Positions 35,565 to 44,650 of a DNA stretch of 64,000 nucleotides are shown here, piece by piece. Source of the DNA: Robiginitalea sp. (GTDB lineage Bacteria; Bacteroidota; Bacteroidia; Flavobacteriales; Flavobacteriaceae); NCBI GenBank assembly GCA_024642005.1, contig JAHECA010000002.1:2756-66755 (forward strand). Direction: 5' to 3'. Every line of letters begins with the position of its first letter. Within the stretch, counting starts at the first letter, position 1. Under the pieces are notes generated by a model. That model saw only the letters and a list, made by a program, of their open reading frames with translations, was not told where the DNA came from and made no database searches. Position numbers and translations under genes: made by a program.

Positions 35565-36311
35565 TCAGATTACCTTGGCCTCTTTGTGCAACAGGTTTAT
35601 CAATTGGTCCAATTGGTCGGGGGCCACCAGCTTAACGGCCCCTTTGGGGGCGGGCTTGTCGAAGCGCTGGTCTTGAGTGCCGGGGTTGGCATCCACAGGG
35701 GGCACCACGTTGAGCTTTTTCTGCCGGGCCATCATGATGCCGCGCATGTTCGGGATGCGCAGGTCGCTTTCCTCGACCAGGCCCTTCTGCCCGCCGATAA
35801 CCAGGGGCAGGGTGGTTTCCAGGGTTTCTTTTCCGCCGTCGATCTCACGCATGCAAACGGCTTTGTTGCCGTCCACTTCCAGGCCGATACAGTTGTTCAC
35901 GAAGTTCATATCGAGCAGGGCTGCCATCATGCCCGGCACCATGCCGCCGTTGTAGTCGATAGACTCCCTCCCGGCAATTACCAGGTCGTAGCCCCCGTTC
36001 TTGACCACTTCGGCCAGTTGCCGGGCCACAAAAAGCCCGTCTGCAGGCTCAGCATCAATGCGGATGGCCTCGTCGGCCCCTATAGCCAGTGCCTTGCGCA
36101 TGGTGGGCTCAACGGAGGCACCTCCAACTGTGGCCACATGCAGGGCTGCGCCCTGTTTTTCTTTCAGCCACATGGCGCGCGTCAGGCCGTATTCGTCGTT
36201 GGGGTTGATCACAAATTGCACCCCCGTGGTGTCAAAGGCCGTATGGTCGGCGGTGAAGTTGATCTTCGACGTGGTATCCGGCACATTGCTGATACAGACT
36301 AATATTTTCAT
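35565..36311 (-). CDS. etfB: Electron transfer flavoprotein beta subunit
   Basis: 248 residues. MKILVCISNVPDTTSKINF is the usual N-terminus; IAGRESIDYNGGMVPGMMAALLD and the C-terminal region bind AMP and contact EtfA. It is the first gene of the etfBA operon and is divergent from pdhB across a 180-bp region holding a palindromic operator candidate. Confidence 0.95.
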   Translation of the reverse strand: MKILVCISNVPDTTSKINFTADHTAFDTTGVQFVINPNDEYGLTRAMWLKEKQGAALHVATVGGASVEPTMRKALAIGADEAIRIDAEPADGLFVARQLAEVVKNGGYDLVIAGRESIDYNGGMVPGMMAALLDMNFVNNCIGLEVDGNKAVCMREIDGGKETLETTLPLVIGGQKGLVEESDLRIPNMRGIMMARQKKLNVVPPVDANPGTQDQRFDKPAPKGAVKLVAPDQLDQLINLLHKEAKVI

Positions 36312-36370
36312 AAGACCTTGGTTTAGGTGTGGAAAATGGCCGTAAAGATAGCCAAATATTTTCTAAAATA

Positions 36371-36384
36371 CTATGCGTGCATAA
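36371..36384. promoter_or_regulatory. Candidate operator, near-palindrome CTATGCGTGCATAA
   Basis: It matches the perfect palindrome TTATGCATGCATAA at 19233-19246 in 12 of 14 positions and shares the following AT-rich flank. It lies just upstream of a TATCTTTA -7-like box of etfB (minus strand, 36350-36343), where the -33 region should be. Confidence 0.4.
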
Positions 36385-36438
36385 TAAAAAAACCGCTTTT
36401 TTTGAGGTCCCGCAAACCGGTTATGAACGAACTTTTTC

Positions 36439-36446
36439 TATTTTTG
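36439..36446 (+). promoter_or_regulatory. -7 box candidate of pdhB
   Basis: TATTTTTG matches TAnnTTTG; initiation would be near 36453, leaving about 40 nt to the ATG at 36492. No clear -33 element. Confidence 0.4.
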
Positions 36447-36491
36447 TGCGCACTTAAATACGAACGCCACACCGGCAGAACCAAGCAGCCA

Positions 36492-37469
36492 ATGCGTACC
36501 ATACAGTTCAGAGAAGCCATTGCCGAAGCCATGTCGGAAGAGATGCGCCGTGACCAGTCCATTTACCTGATGGGCGAAGAAGTGGCCCAGTACAACGGGG
36601 CCTACAAGGCCTCCAAGGGTATGCTCGACGAGTTCGGGGCCAAGCGCGTGATAGACACCCCCATTTCGGAGCTCGGCTTTGCCGGGATTGCGGTCGGTTC
36701 GGCCATGATAGGCAACCGGCCCATCGTGGAGTTTATGACCTTTAACTTTTCGCTGGTGGGCATCGACCAGATTATCAACAACGCGGCCAAGATCCGTCAA
36801 ATGTCGGGCGGGCAGTTCAATTGCCCCATCGTGTTCCGCGGGCCCACGGCCTCTGCCGGCCAGCTGGCCGCCACGCACTCTCAGGCCTTTGAGAGCTGGT
36901 TTGCCAACTGCCCGGGCCTCAAGGTAGTGGTGCCCTCGAACCCCTACGACGCCAAGGGCCTGCTCAAATCGGCCATACGCGACAACGACCCCGTTATTTT
37001 CATGGAATCGGAACAGATGTACGGCGACAAGGGCGAGGTGCCCGAAGGGGAATACACCATCCCACTGGGGGTGGCCGAGATCAAGCGCGAAGGCACCGAC
37101 GTGACTATCGTCTCGTTCGGGAAAATCATCAAGGAGGCCTATGTGGCGGCCGACAAACTCGCCTCAGAAGGTATTTCCTGCGAGGTCATTGACCTGCGCA
37201 CCGTGCGGCCACTTGACATCGAGACCGTTTTGAAATCGGTCAAAAAAACGAACCGCCTGGTGGTGCTCGAAGAGGCCTGGCCTTTCGGCAACGTGGCAAC
37301 CGAAATCACCTATCAGGTGCAGCAACACGCCTTTGACTACCTCGACGCCCCGGTGGTGAAGCTCAACACGGCCGATACCCCTGCCCCGTATTCGCCGGTC
37401 CTGCTAGAGGCCTGGCTGCCCAACAGCGACGATGTGATCAAGGCTGTTAAGAAAGTGTTATATAAATAA
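36492..37469 (+). CDS. pdhB: Pyruvate dehydrogenase E1 beta subunit
   Basis: 325 residues from the ATG of MRTIQFREAIAEAMSEEM; the tracked ORF includes 55 spurious N-terminal residues. Transketolase-type pyrimidine-binding domain: YLMGEEVAQYNGAYKASKGM, DTPISELGFAGIAVGSA and FRGPTASAGQLAATHSQ. The C-terminal domain has VTIVSFGKIIKEA and LEEAWPFGNVATEI. It pairs with an E1 alpha subunit encoded elsewhere and, with E2 and E3, makes acetyl-CoA. It is divergent from etfBA and ends at a clear terminator. Confidence 0.92.
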   Translation: MRTIQFREAIAEAMSEEMRRDQSIYLMGEEVAQYNGAYKASKGMLDEFGAKRVIDTPISELGFAGIAVGSAMIGNRPIVEFMTFNFSLVGIDQIINNAAKIRQMSGGQFNCPIVFRGPTASAGQLAATHSQAFESWFANCPGLKVVVPSNPYDAKGLLKSAIRDNDPVIFMESEQMYGDKGEVPEGEYTIPLGVAEIKREGTDVTIVSFGKIIKEAYVAADKLASEGISCEVIDLRTVRPLDIETVLKSVKKTNRLVVLEEAWPFGNVATEITYQVQQHAFDYLDAPVVKLNTADTPAPYSPVLLEAWLPNSDDVIKAVKKVLYK

Positions 37470-37496
37470 TCCGACTCGGGCGCGCACCGTAACTTT

Positions 37497-37531
37497 AGCT
37501 TCCCCGGCCCGTTTCCGGAGAGGCTTTTTTT
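37497..37531 (+). terminator. Terminator of pdhB
   Basis: A stem of about 11 pairs (AGCTTCCCCGG / CCGGAGAGGCT, one mismatch) is followed by seven T. Confidence 0.8.
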
Positions 37532-37616
37532 ATTTGAAGACTACCCTGCGATCCCCGATTGCCCCCCATGACAGTGAACCGACCTGTCGCGGGCACCTGG
37601 CCCTAACACCACCTGC

Positions 37617-40112
37617 ATGAGAAACGCCATCCTCCTGCTACTGTTCTGCTGCAGCCTGCTGACGGCCACGGCCCAGACCAAGGTCGGAGGGGTGGTGCTC
37701 GACGAGCAGGACGAGCCGGTGGCCTTTGCCAACGTGGTTTTCAAGAATGGCGCCCAGGGCACCATCACCAACGAAAATGGCCGGTTCTATATGGAATCGG
37801 AACAGGTTTACGATACCCTGATGGTTTCCTTTGTGGGCTATGCCCGCCAGGAAATTGCCCTGCCCGGCCGCACGAATACCGACCTGCGCATTGTGCTGGT
37901 GTCTGGGGAGCAGCTCAAGGAAGTTGTGGTGTATTCGGGCCGCATGCCCAAAAAGAACAACCCGGCCGTGGAGATCTTGCGCAAAATATGGGCCAAGAAG
38001 CGGGTGAACGGCCTGCGGATGTTTGACCAGTACGCCTACGACGAATACGAAAAGGTGGAGTTCGACCTGAATACCATCGACAGCGCCATGATGAAGAGCC
38101 GCCTCTTCAAGGGGATGGAGTTTGTGTTCGAAGACCTCGATACCTCAAACATCACCGGAAAAACCTACCTGCCCGTATTTATCAACGAGAAGCTTACCAA
38201 GGTGTACGGCGACAACCCCCTCGGCCTTGAGAAAAAGGAGGTGCAGGCCAACAAGAACTCGGGCTTCAGCAACAACCAGGCCATCATCGCCTTTGTGCAG
38301 GACCTCTACTCCGACTACAACATCTACAACAACTACCTGGAATTCTTCGACAAGGCCTTTACCAGCCCGCTCTCGACCACCGGAATAGACACCTATAATT
38401 ACGTGCTGGCCGACAGCGCCTTTCTCGGCAACAAATGGTGCTACAACATCGTCTATTACCCGCGCCGCAAAAGCGAGCTCACCTTCCGGGGCGATTTCTG
38501 GGTAAACGATACCACCTTCGCCATCAAGAAGATCAACCTGGCAGTAACCCGCAGCGCCAATGTCAACTGGGTTAAAGACATCTATATCGAGCAGGAATTC
38601 GAGGTGCTCTCCGATTCGGTGTTCCTGCTCAGGCGCGATTACATGCTGAGCGATTTCGCCCTCACCAAGAAGGAAGATTCCAAGGGGGTATACGGAAAGC
38701 GCACCACCGTATACGACAACTACCGCTTTAACGTGCCCAGGCCAAGGGAGTTCTACAAGGTGCCTCCCGACCCCTTCGACCCGAGCGTGTACGAGCGGGA
38801 CGACGCTTATTGGGAGGCCAACCGCCTGGAGCAGCTCAACAAAGACGAAAAGGGGATCTACCAACTGCTCGACACCTTAAAAACAGTACCGCGGTTTAAG
38901 ACCTATTACGACATTGCCAGCATTTTGGGGTCGGGGTATATCGAGATCGACAAATGGAATATCGACCTGGGCGACATTTACAGCGGGTTCGGGTACAACA
39001 ATGCCGAGGGGATCAGACTCAGGGGCGGGGCCCGCACCTTCTTCAGCCAGAATGACCCGTGGCGGCTGGAGGGCTACGGGGCCTACGGTTTCCTGGATAA
39101 AAAATTCAAATACGGCCTGGCCGGGAAGTGGCTGCTCGACCGCAGGATGCGCCTGATCGTCTCGGGCGGGAACCGCCGCGATATCGAGCAGATGGGGCTG
39201 AACCTGACCGCCACCACCGACGTGATGGGGCGCAGCATCGCCTCGGGGTCAATCCTCACGGTGGGCACCAACAACCGGCTTACGAACATCAACCTGAGCA
39301 CCCTGGCATTCGAGGCCGAACCCGTCAACAACCTGCGGGTCGAGGCAGGGGCTTCGTTTCGCACGCTGCGGTCGGCCCTGCCCGAAGAATTCAGCCTCGA
39401 TTACCTGGACCCCGGGGCCCCGGGTGGTATTTCGTCAGAGATCAGGCAACTCGACCTGACCACCACCCTGGTGTATACCCCCGGCCGCCGAACCGTCGGC
39501 TTTGGGGTGGAACGCTATGAGGTCAACGACGAGTACAGCCGTCTTTTCTTGAGATATACCCTGGGGGTGAGCGGGTTTTTCCGAAGCGATTTCGACTACA
39601 CCCGCCTGCAATTCTCCTATACCCAACCCTGGCAGGTGGGCAGCCTTGGCCGGTTGTACACCACCCTCGAAGCCGGGAAGACTTTCGGGGCGGTACCCCT
39701 GGGCCTGCTGAGCGTGGTGCCTGGCAACCAGACCTACTTTACCATCTACACCACCTTTCCGAACCTCGATTTCTACGAGTTCGTGACCGACACTTACGTG
39801 GCCGGGCATATCGAGCATAATTTCAACGGCCGATTCTTTTCGCGCATCCCCCTGCTGCGCAAGTGGAACCTTCGGGAGATCGTTGGCCTGCGCGCGGTGT
39901 GGGGTGAGCTTTCCGAGGCCAACCGCGAGCTGAGCAGCCCGACCAACATCCCCCTGCAGGCCCCCACCGACCGCGTTTACTGGGAATACTCTTTCGGGGT
40001 GGGCAACATCCTGAAGATCTTCCGCATCGACTTCAACTTCCGGGGGAATTACCTGGACGATCCGGGTGCGCGCGACTTCAGCGTTACCGGCGCCTTCGGC
40101 TTTCAATTCTAG
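37617..40112 (+). CDS. DUF5686 outer-membrane protein with carboxypeptidase-D-like regulatory domain
   Basis: 831 residues. A signal peptide (MRNAILLLLFCCSLLTATAQ) is followed by a CarboxypepD_reg-like beta-sandwich (VGGVVLDEQDEPVAFANVVF to about residue 100). The long remainder is typical of DUF5686 (NPAVEILRKIWAKK, FVFEDLDTSNITGKTYLPVFINE), with an outer-membrane barrel at the C-terminus ending in phenylalanine (GAFGFQF). Members are common in Bacteroidota and are sometimes linked to surface polymer handling, but the role is unknown. It stands alone between pdhB and hppA. Confidence 0.83.
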   Translation: MRNAILLLLFCCSLLTATAQTKVGGVVLDEQDEPVAFANVVFKNGAQGTITNENGRFYMESEQVYDTLMVSFVGYARQEIALPGRTNTDLRIVLVSGEQLKEVVVYSGRMPKKNNPAVEILRKIWAKKRVNGLRMFDQYAYDEYEKVEFDLNTIDSAMMKSRLFKGMEFVFEDLDTSNITGKTYLPVFINEKLTKVYGDNPLGLEKKEVQANKNSGFSNNQAIIAFVQDLYSDYNIYNNYLEFFDKAFTSPLSTTGIDTYNYVLADSAFLGNKWCYNIVYYPRRKSELTFRGDFWVNDTTFAIKKINLAVTRSANVNWVKDIYIEQEFEVLSDSVFLLRRDYMLSDFALTKKEDSKGVYGKRTTVYDNYRFNVPRPREFYKVPPDPFDPSVYERDDAYWEANRLEQLNKDEKGIYQLLDTLKTVPRFKTYYDIASILGSGYIEIDKWNIDLGDIYSGFGYNNAEGIRLRGGARTFFSQNDPWRLEGYGAYGFLDKKFKYGLAGKWLLDRRMRLIVSGGNRRDIEQMGLNLTATTDVMGRSIASGSILTVGTNNRLTNINLSTLAFEAEPVNNLRVEAGASFRTLRSALPEEFSLDYLDPGAPGGISSEIRQLDLTTTLVYTPGRRTVGFGVERYEVNDEYSRLFLRYTLGVSGFFRSDFDYTRLQFSYTQPWQVGSLGRLYTTLEAGKTFGAVPLGLLSVVPGNQTYFTIYTTFPNLDFYEFVTDTYVAGHIEHNFNGRFFSRIPLLRKWNLREIVGLRAVWGELSEANRELSSPTNIPLQAPTDRVYWEYSFGVGNILKIFRIDFNFRGNYLDDPGARDFSVTGAFGFQF

Positions 40113-40227
40113 GGAATCCTGCCTTCTTAAAGCGTTCCCGGGAAACCGGCTTCACGGTGGCGGCAACAACCTGCATTCTTGTTCCTTCCCGGCTGGCGGG
40201 GCGATTTTTTATTGTCGGGTATTTTAC

Positions 40228-40235
40228 TACATTTG
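40228..40235 (+). promoter_or_regulatory. -7 box candidate of hppA
   Basis: TACATTTG matches TAnnTTTG, with a T run at the -33 position. It supports the ATG at 40284 and a leader of about 40 nt. Confidence 0.4.
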
Positions 40236-40283
40236 CAGCCGCTGAATTTTGATAAGAAAAACAGAAACAATAACAACTTGATT

Positions 40284-42674
40284 ATGGAACAAATCGTGAA
40301 TTTTTTGTGGGCATTCGGAATCCTGGGCCTGCTCTTTGTGTTTGTGAAGAACGCATGGGTATCCAAACAGGAAGAAGGTGACCCCAAAATGGCCCGTATT
40401 GCCAAAAACATCGCCGACGGGGCCATGTCTTTCCTCAAGGCTGAGTACAAGATTCTGGGCATCTTCGTGGCGGCGGTAGCCGTTCTGCTCTATTTCAAAG
40501 GGCAGAGTGAACCCGGCTCCAACGGGCTGGTCGCCCTCTCCTTTGTGGTAGGGGCCATTTGTTCGGCCCTGGCCGGCTTTATCGGGATGCGCGTGGCGAC
40601 CAAAGCCAACGTGCGCACCACCCAGGCCGCGCGCACCTCACTGAGCAAAGCCCTGGAAGTGGCCTTTGCCGGCGGTGCCGTGATGGGGATGGGCGTGGTA
40701 GGGCTTGGCGTGCTGGGTCTGAGCGGTTTGTTCATGTTCTATAGCGGGCAGGGCTGGGAAATCTCCGAGGTCCTGAACGTACTTTCGGGCTTCTCTCTGG
40801 GAGCCTCTTCCATCGCCCTCTTTGCCCGTGTGGGCGGGGGTATCTACACCAAGGCTGCCGACGTGGGAGCCGACCTGGTTGGCAAAGTGGAAGCCGGCAT
40901 CCCCGAAGACCACCCCCTGAACCCTGCCACCATCGCCGACAACGTGGGCGACAACGTTGGGGATGTAGCCGGGATGGGCGCCGACCTCTTTGAATCGTAT
41001 GTAGGTTCCATTATCGGTACCATGGTACTGGGAGCCTCTTTTGTGGGGCTGCCCGAATTCCAGGCGGCTTTTGACGGCCTGGGCGCCGTTTACCTGCCCC
41101 TGGTCCTGGCCGGAGCGGGGATCGTAATGTCGATCATCGGCACCTTCTTTGTGAAGGTTAAAGATGGCGGATCGCCCCAGAAAGCTTTGAACATCGGTGA
41201 ATTCGGTTCTGCCGGCCTGATGCTGGTAGTGTCCTATTTCCTGATTCAGGCCATGCTGCCCGAAACCTGGGTAGAAGGTGGCAAAACCTTCAGCTCCCTG
41301 GGCGTGTTCTGGGCCACCATCGCCGGTCTTATCGCCGGGTTGCTGGTAGGGAAGGTTACAGAATACTACACAGGAACGGGAACCAAGCCTGTGAACAATA
41401 TTGTCCGCCAGTCTGAGACCGGATCGGCTACCAACATTATAGCCGGTTTGGGTGTGGGCATGATGTCTACGGCCATCCCGATTCTGCTGATCGCTGCATC
41501 TATCCTGGTTTCGCATTACTTCGCCGGGCTCTACGGTATCGCCATTGCAGCCGTGGGCATGCTGGCCAATACCGGAATCCAGCTGGCGGTTGATGCCTAT
41601 GGCCCGATCTCCGACAATGCCGGAGGGATAGCCGAAATGGCCGAACTGCCCAAGGAAGTGCGCAAGCGTACCGATAAACTCGATGCCGTTGGGAATACCA
41701 CTGCTGCAATCGGAAAAGGTTTTGCCATCGCTTCGGCTGCCCTTACCGCCCTGGCTCTGTTCGCCGCCTTCATGAAGACCGCCAATGTGCGTACCATCGA
41801 TGTTTCGCAACCCGACATCATGGCCGGACTGCTGGTAGGGGCCATGCTGCCTTTCGTGTTTTCGGCCCTGGCGATGAATGCCGTTGGCCGGGCTGCCATG
41901 GCCATGATCGAGGAAGTGCGCCGCCAGTTCCGCGATATCCCGAAACTCAAGGCTGCCCTGGAGGTCATGCGGAAATACGATTCCGATATGACCAATGCCA
42001 GTGCCGAAGACCGCAAAATCTTTGACGCGGCAGACGGAGCGGCCGAATATGACAAATGCGTGGCCATATCTACCAAGGCCTCCATCAAAGAGATGGTATT
42101 GCCGGGGTTGATGGCTATTGCCGTACCGGTTGCCGTTGGTTTCATCGGGGGCGCCGAAATGCTCGGGGGCCTGCTGGCCGGGGTAACTTCTGCGGGAGTA
42201 CTGATGGCCATCTTCCAGTCGAACGCCGGAGGTGCTTGGGACAACGCCAAAAAAATGATCGAGGAGCAGGGCCGCAAGGGTACCGATGCTCATAAAGCTG
42301 CTGTGGTGGGAGATACCGTGGGTGACCCGTTCAAGGATACTTCAGGCCCATCGCTCAACATCCTGCTGAAACTCATCTCTGTGGTGGCCCTGGTAATCGG
42401 ACCGAGCATTGCGCTGTCGGCCGAGTCTGTTGCCGCCTACACCGAGCAAAAAGTGGAAGTGAGCAAAAAGGTTGAGGTGAACATGGAGCCGCACGAAGAC
42501 GGTACCGTTACGGCTTACATTACCATCACTAGCGAGAATAACGGGGAAACTTCCGTAACCGAGGAGTCTTTCACCGGCACGATTGCTGAAGTGAAGGCCA
42601 AGGTAGCCGAATTTCGCGATGGTGATACAGACATCAGAATCGAGCAGGAGCCGCGTGCTGAAAACAACCCCTGA
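40284..42674 (+). CDS. hppA: Membrane-bound ion-translocating pyrophosphatase, K+-dependent, Na+-type signature
   Basis: 796 residues from the ATG of [15 protein letters not shown], with about 16 membrane helices. The PPi-binding loop is [45 protein letters not shown] carries Ala at the position that marks K+-dependent enzymes (Lys in K+-independent ones). [11 protein letters not shown] has Glu where H+-only plant enzymes have Gly, as in Na+ pumps. It couples PPi hydrolysis to ion export across the inner membrane. After the last helix there is a hydrophilic, Thr/Glu-rich tail of about 75 residues ([17 protein letters not shown]...), absent from many homologues. A strong terminator follows. 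Confidence 0.94.
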   Translation: MEQIVNFLWAFGILGLLFVFVKNAWVSKQEEGDPKMARIAKNIADGAMSFLKAEYKILGIFVAAVAVLLYFKGQSEPGSNGLVALSFVVGAICSALAGFIGMRVATKANVRTTQAARTSLSKALEVAFAGGAVMGMGVVGLGVLGLSGLFMFYSGQGWEISEVLNVLSGFSLGASSIALFARVGGGIYTKAADVGADLVGKVEAGIPEDHPLNPATIADNVGDNVGDVAGMGADLFESYVGSIIGTMVLGASFVGLPEFQAAFDGLGAVYLPLVLAGAGIVMSIIGTFFVKVKDGGSPQKALNIGEFGSAGLMLVVSYFLIQAMLPETWVEGGKTFSSLGVFWATIAGLIAGLLVGKVTEYYTGTGTKPVNNIVRQSETGSATNIIAGLGVGMMSTAIPILLIAASILVSHYFAGLYGIAIAAVGMLANTGIQLAVDAYGPISDNAGGIAEMAELPKEVRKRTDKLDAVGNTTAAIGKGFAIASAALTALALFAAFMKTANVRTIDVSQPDIMAGLLVGAMLPFVFSALAMNAVGRAAMAMIEEVRRQFRDIPKLKAALEVMRKYDSDMTNASAEDRKIFDAADGAAEYDKCVAISTKASIKEMVLPGLMAIAVPVAVGFIGGAEMLGGLLAGVTSAGVLMAIFQSNAGGAWDNAKKMIEEQGRKGTDAHKAAVVGDTVGDPFKDTSGPSLNILLKLISVVALVIGPSIALSAESVAAYTEQKVEVSKKVEVNMEPHEDGTVTAYITITSENNGETSVTEESFTGTIAEVKAKVAEFRDGDTDIRIEQEPRAENNP

Positions 42675-42696
42675 TCTGGTTTATTATCATTCATGA

Positions 42697-42723
42697 CCCC
42701 CGCCGAAAGGCGGGGGTTTTTTA
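42697..42723 (+). terminator. Terminator of hppA
   Basis: Perfect stem CCCCCGCC / GGCGGGGG with a GAAA tetraloop, followed by TTTTTTAT. Confidence 0.92.
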
Positions 42724-42826
42724 TGCCCTTTGCAAAAATCAATGGATCGGTGTTGTAGGGATAGCACAGGAGTGCTAACTTCAAACTTTATGGAAAGAAT
42801 CCCGACTTTAATTCGCAGGGGCTGAG

Positions 42827-43831
42827 ATGGGCTGGCTGGGCAGAATCGATCCGCTGCAAATCGTGGCATTCCAGAGCTACGGTTCCCCCGGCAAGCTATA
42901 TGTTCGGGGCAGGGCGCTTGAAGACGAGGCCATTGACCTTGCCCAGAAAGGGACCGTGCAACTCCTGCTAAACACCTGGAAGCGCTTCGAGACCGATGAA
43001 ATCCGCAATACCCCCCTGGAGTTGTGCCTGCCCGACGGGCGCCGCTTTGACCTGAGCACCGATGCCGACGGCTACTATTTGTTGGATTTACCGGTAGATG
43101 GCCTGGAGCAGCTTGCCGATGGCGAAGGATGGGTGCCCTACCGGGTCTCGTACCGGGAAGAGTCGCTCAGCAGGCCCATTTTGCGGGAGAACAGTTTTGC
43201 GGGCGATTTTTTGATCCCTCCGGCAACGGCGCAGTACGGGATCATCACTGACATCGACGACACCATCCTGCACACGGGCGTTACCTCGTACCTGAAATGG
43301 CGGGTTATAGCCAACACCTTGTTCAAACGGGCCGAAAGCCGCATCGCCCTGCAAGGGGCCCCGGAGCTGTACCACCGGCTTCATTGGGGAAAGGGCGGCA
43401 AGGAGGCGAACCCCGTGTTTTACGTGAGCCACAGCCCGTGGAACCTTTACAGGTACCTGGAGTTTTTCCTGAGCCGCAACCGATTTCCGAAGGGCCCTAT
43501 CTTGCTGCGGTCGATGGCCAGCGTGCTGGGCCGCACCAGAAAGGGGAGCGTTCCCCACAAGCACCGCGAAATCGTAAATATCCTGAAAACGTATCCTGAG
43601 CTGCCCTTTGTACTGATCGGCGACAGCGCGGAGCGCGATGCCGACATCTACCTGGACCTGGCCAAAGCCTATCCTGGCCGCATTTTGGCCATATACCTCC
43701 GTTCGGTGCGCCACCCCGGGCGCATGAGGCGGGTGCGCAAGCTGTTGGCTGGCGCGCGCGATGTGCCGGCCGTGGTGGTTGACCACTCCGAAGAAGTGGC
43801 CCGGCATGCTGAGGGGCTTGGGATTTTGTAA
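42827..43831 (+). CDS. App1-like phosphatase (DUF2183)
   Basis: 334 residues. The catalytic DxDxT loop of the HAD-like family is GIITDIDDTILHTGVT (about residue 145), with VFYVSHSPWNLYRYL and LIGDSAERDADIY completing the site. The yeast relative App1 is a Mg2+-dependent phosphatidate phosphatase. Bacterial members share the catalytic region, so a lipid phosphatase is plausible. The N-terminal ~140 residues are a beta-rich region. The gene is convergent with the deoxynucleoside kinase gene, 9 bp apart. Confidence 0.85.
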   Translation: MGWLGRIDPLQIVAFQSYGSPGKLYVRGRALEDEAIDLAQKGTVQLLLNTWKRFETDEIRNTPLELCLPDGRRFDLSTDADGYYLLDLPVDGLEQLADGEGWVPYRVSYREESLSRPILRENSFAGDFLIPPATAQYGIITDIDDTILHTGVTSYLKWRVIANTLFKRAESRIALQGAPELYHRLHWGKGGKEANPVFYVSHSPWNLYRYLEFFLSRNRFPKGPILLRSMASVLGRTRKGSVPHKHREIVNILKTYPELPFVLIGDSAERDADIYLDLAKAYPGRILAIYLRSVRHPGRMRRVRKLLAGARDVPAVVVDHSEEVARHAEGLGIL

Positions 43832-43840
43832 GCCTGGAGG

Positions 43841-44455
43841 CTAAAACAAGCCGTGGATTTCGGCGTCGATCCTGTTGATTACCTCGCCCAGGTCTTCGGG
43901 CTTGTCAACAAAGTTGATCTTGTCTACATCGATGATCAGCAGTTTGCCTTTTTCATAGTGGTGAACCCAGGCCTCATACCTTTCGTTAAGTCGGCTCAGG
44001 TAGTCGATGGAGATGGAATTCTCGTACTCCCTGCCCCGTTTGTGGATCTGGTCTACCAGGTTGGGAATGGAGCTGCGCAGGTAGATGAGCAGGTCGGGAG
44101 GCTGTACCAGGCTCTCCATGAGTTCGAAGAGGCTGGTGTAATTCTGGTAATCACGGTTGGTCATCAGGCCCATCGCGTGCAGGTTGGGCGCGAAAATGTG
44201 GGCGTCTTCGTAAATGGTGCGGTCTTGTATCACGTTCTTCCCGCTTTCACGAATGCGGAGTATCTGGCGGTAGCGGCTGTTCAGGAAGTAGATCTGGAGG
44301 TTAAAGCTCCACCGCTCCATTTGGGTATAGAAGTCGTCCAGATAGGGGTTGTCGACCACATCCTCAAAGTGGGCTTCCCATTTGTAGTGTTTGGAGAGCA
44401 GGTTGGTGAGCGTGGTTTTTCCGGCGCCGATGTTGCCGGCAACAGCGATGTGCAT
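43841..44455 (-). CDS. Deoxynucleoside kinase, stand-alone
   Basis: 204 residues from the ATG of MHIAVAGNIGAGKTTLTNLL; the tracked ORF starts 23 residues too early. The P-loop is GNIGAGKTT. VIQDRTIYEDAHIF carries the DR-type catalytic region and KRGREYE is the lid. It phosphorylates deoxynucleosides for dNTP salvage; the preferred base cannot be read off. It is a paralogue of the kinase half of the folK fusion at 3828-4985, so the genome has at least two such kinases. The gene is divergent from the GLPGLI gene. Confidence 0.9.
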   Translation of the reverse strand: MHIAVAGNIGAGKTTLTNLLSKHYKWEAHFEDVVDNPYLDDFYTQMERWSFNLQIYFLNSRYRQILRIRESGKNVIQDRTIYEDAHIFAPNLHAMGLMTNRDYQNYTSLFELMESLVQPPDLLIYLRSSIPNLVDQIHKRGREYENSISIDYLSRLNERYEAWVHHYEKGKLLIIDVDKINFVDKPEDLGEVINRIDAEIHGLF

Positions 44456-44616
44456 AAGGCGATTCTTTACGGTTGGTCCCCCTCGAAAAGGGCACACAAT
44501 ATACGAAGTAATCAAGCGTATCAAAAGGGAAGTTCGGCATTTTTATGTGGAAAAAATCCGGCAAATGAGTGCGGCCGCATGCGGAAAAAAGGCATTCCCG
44601 TTAAACCTTGGGATGT

Positions 44617-44624
44617 TACCTTTG
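44617..44624 (+). promoter_or_regulatory. -7 box candidate of the GLPGLI gene
   Basis: TACCTTTG matches TAnnTTTG. Initiation near 44631 leaves about 20 nt before the ATG at 44651 but only 8 before 44639, so the later start is preferred. Confidence 0.45.
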
Positions 44625-44650
44625 TCTAACATCCGTAAATGTATAAACCG

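Noticed and set aside
40638-42293. 551-aa minus-strand ORF opposite hppA
   Set aside because: Antisense shadow: rich in His, Gly and Gln, no recognisable motif, and hppA is unmistakable on the plus strand.
42762-42777. Inverted repeat TAGCAC-AGGA-GTGCTA upstream of the App1-like gene
   Set aside because: Only 6 bp, a single copy, and not placed at a recognisable promoter; could be chance.
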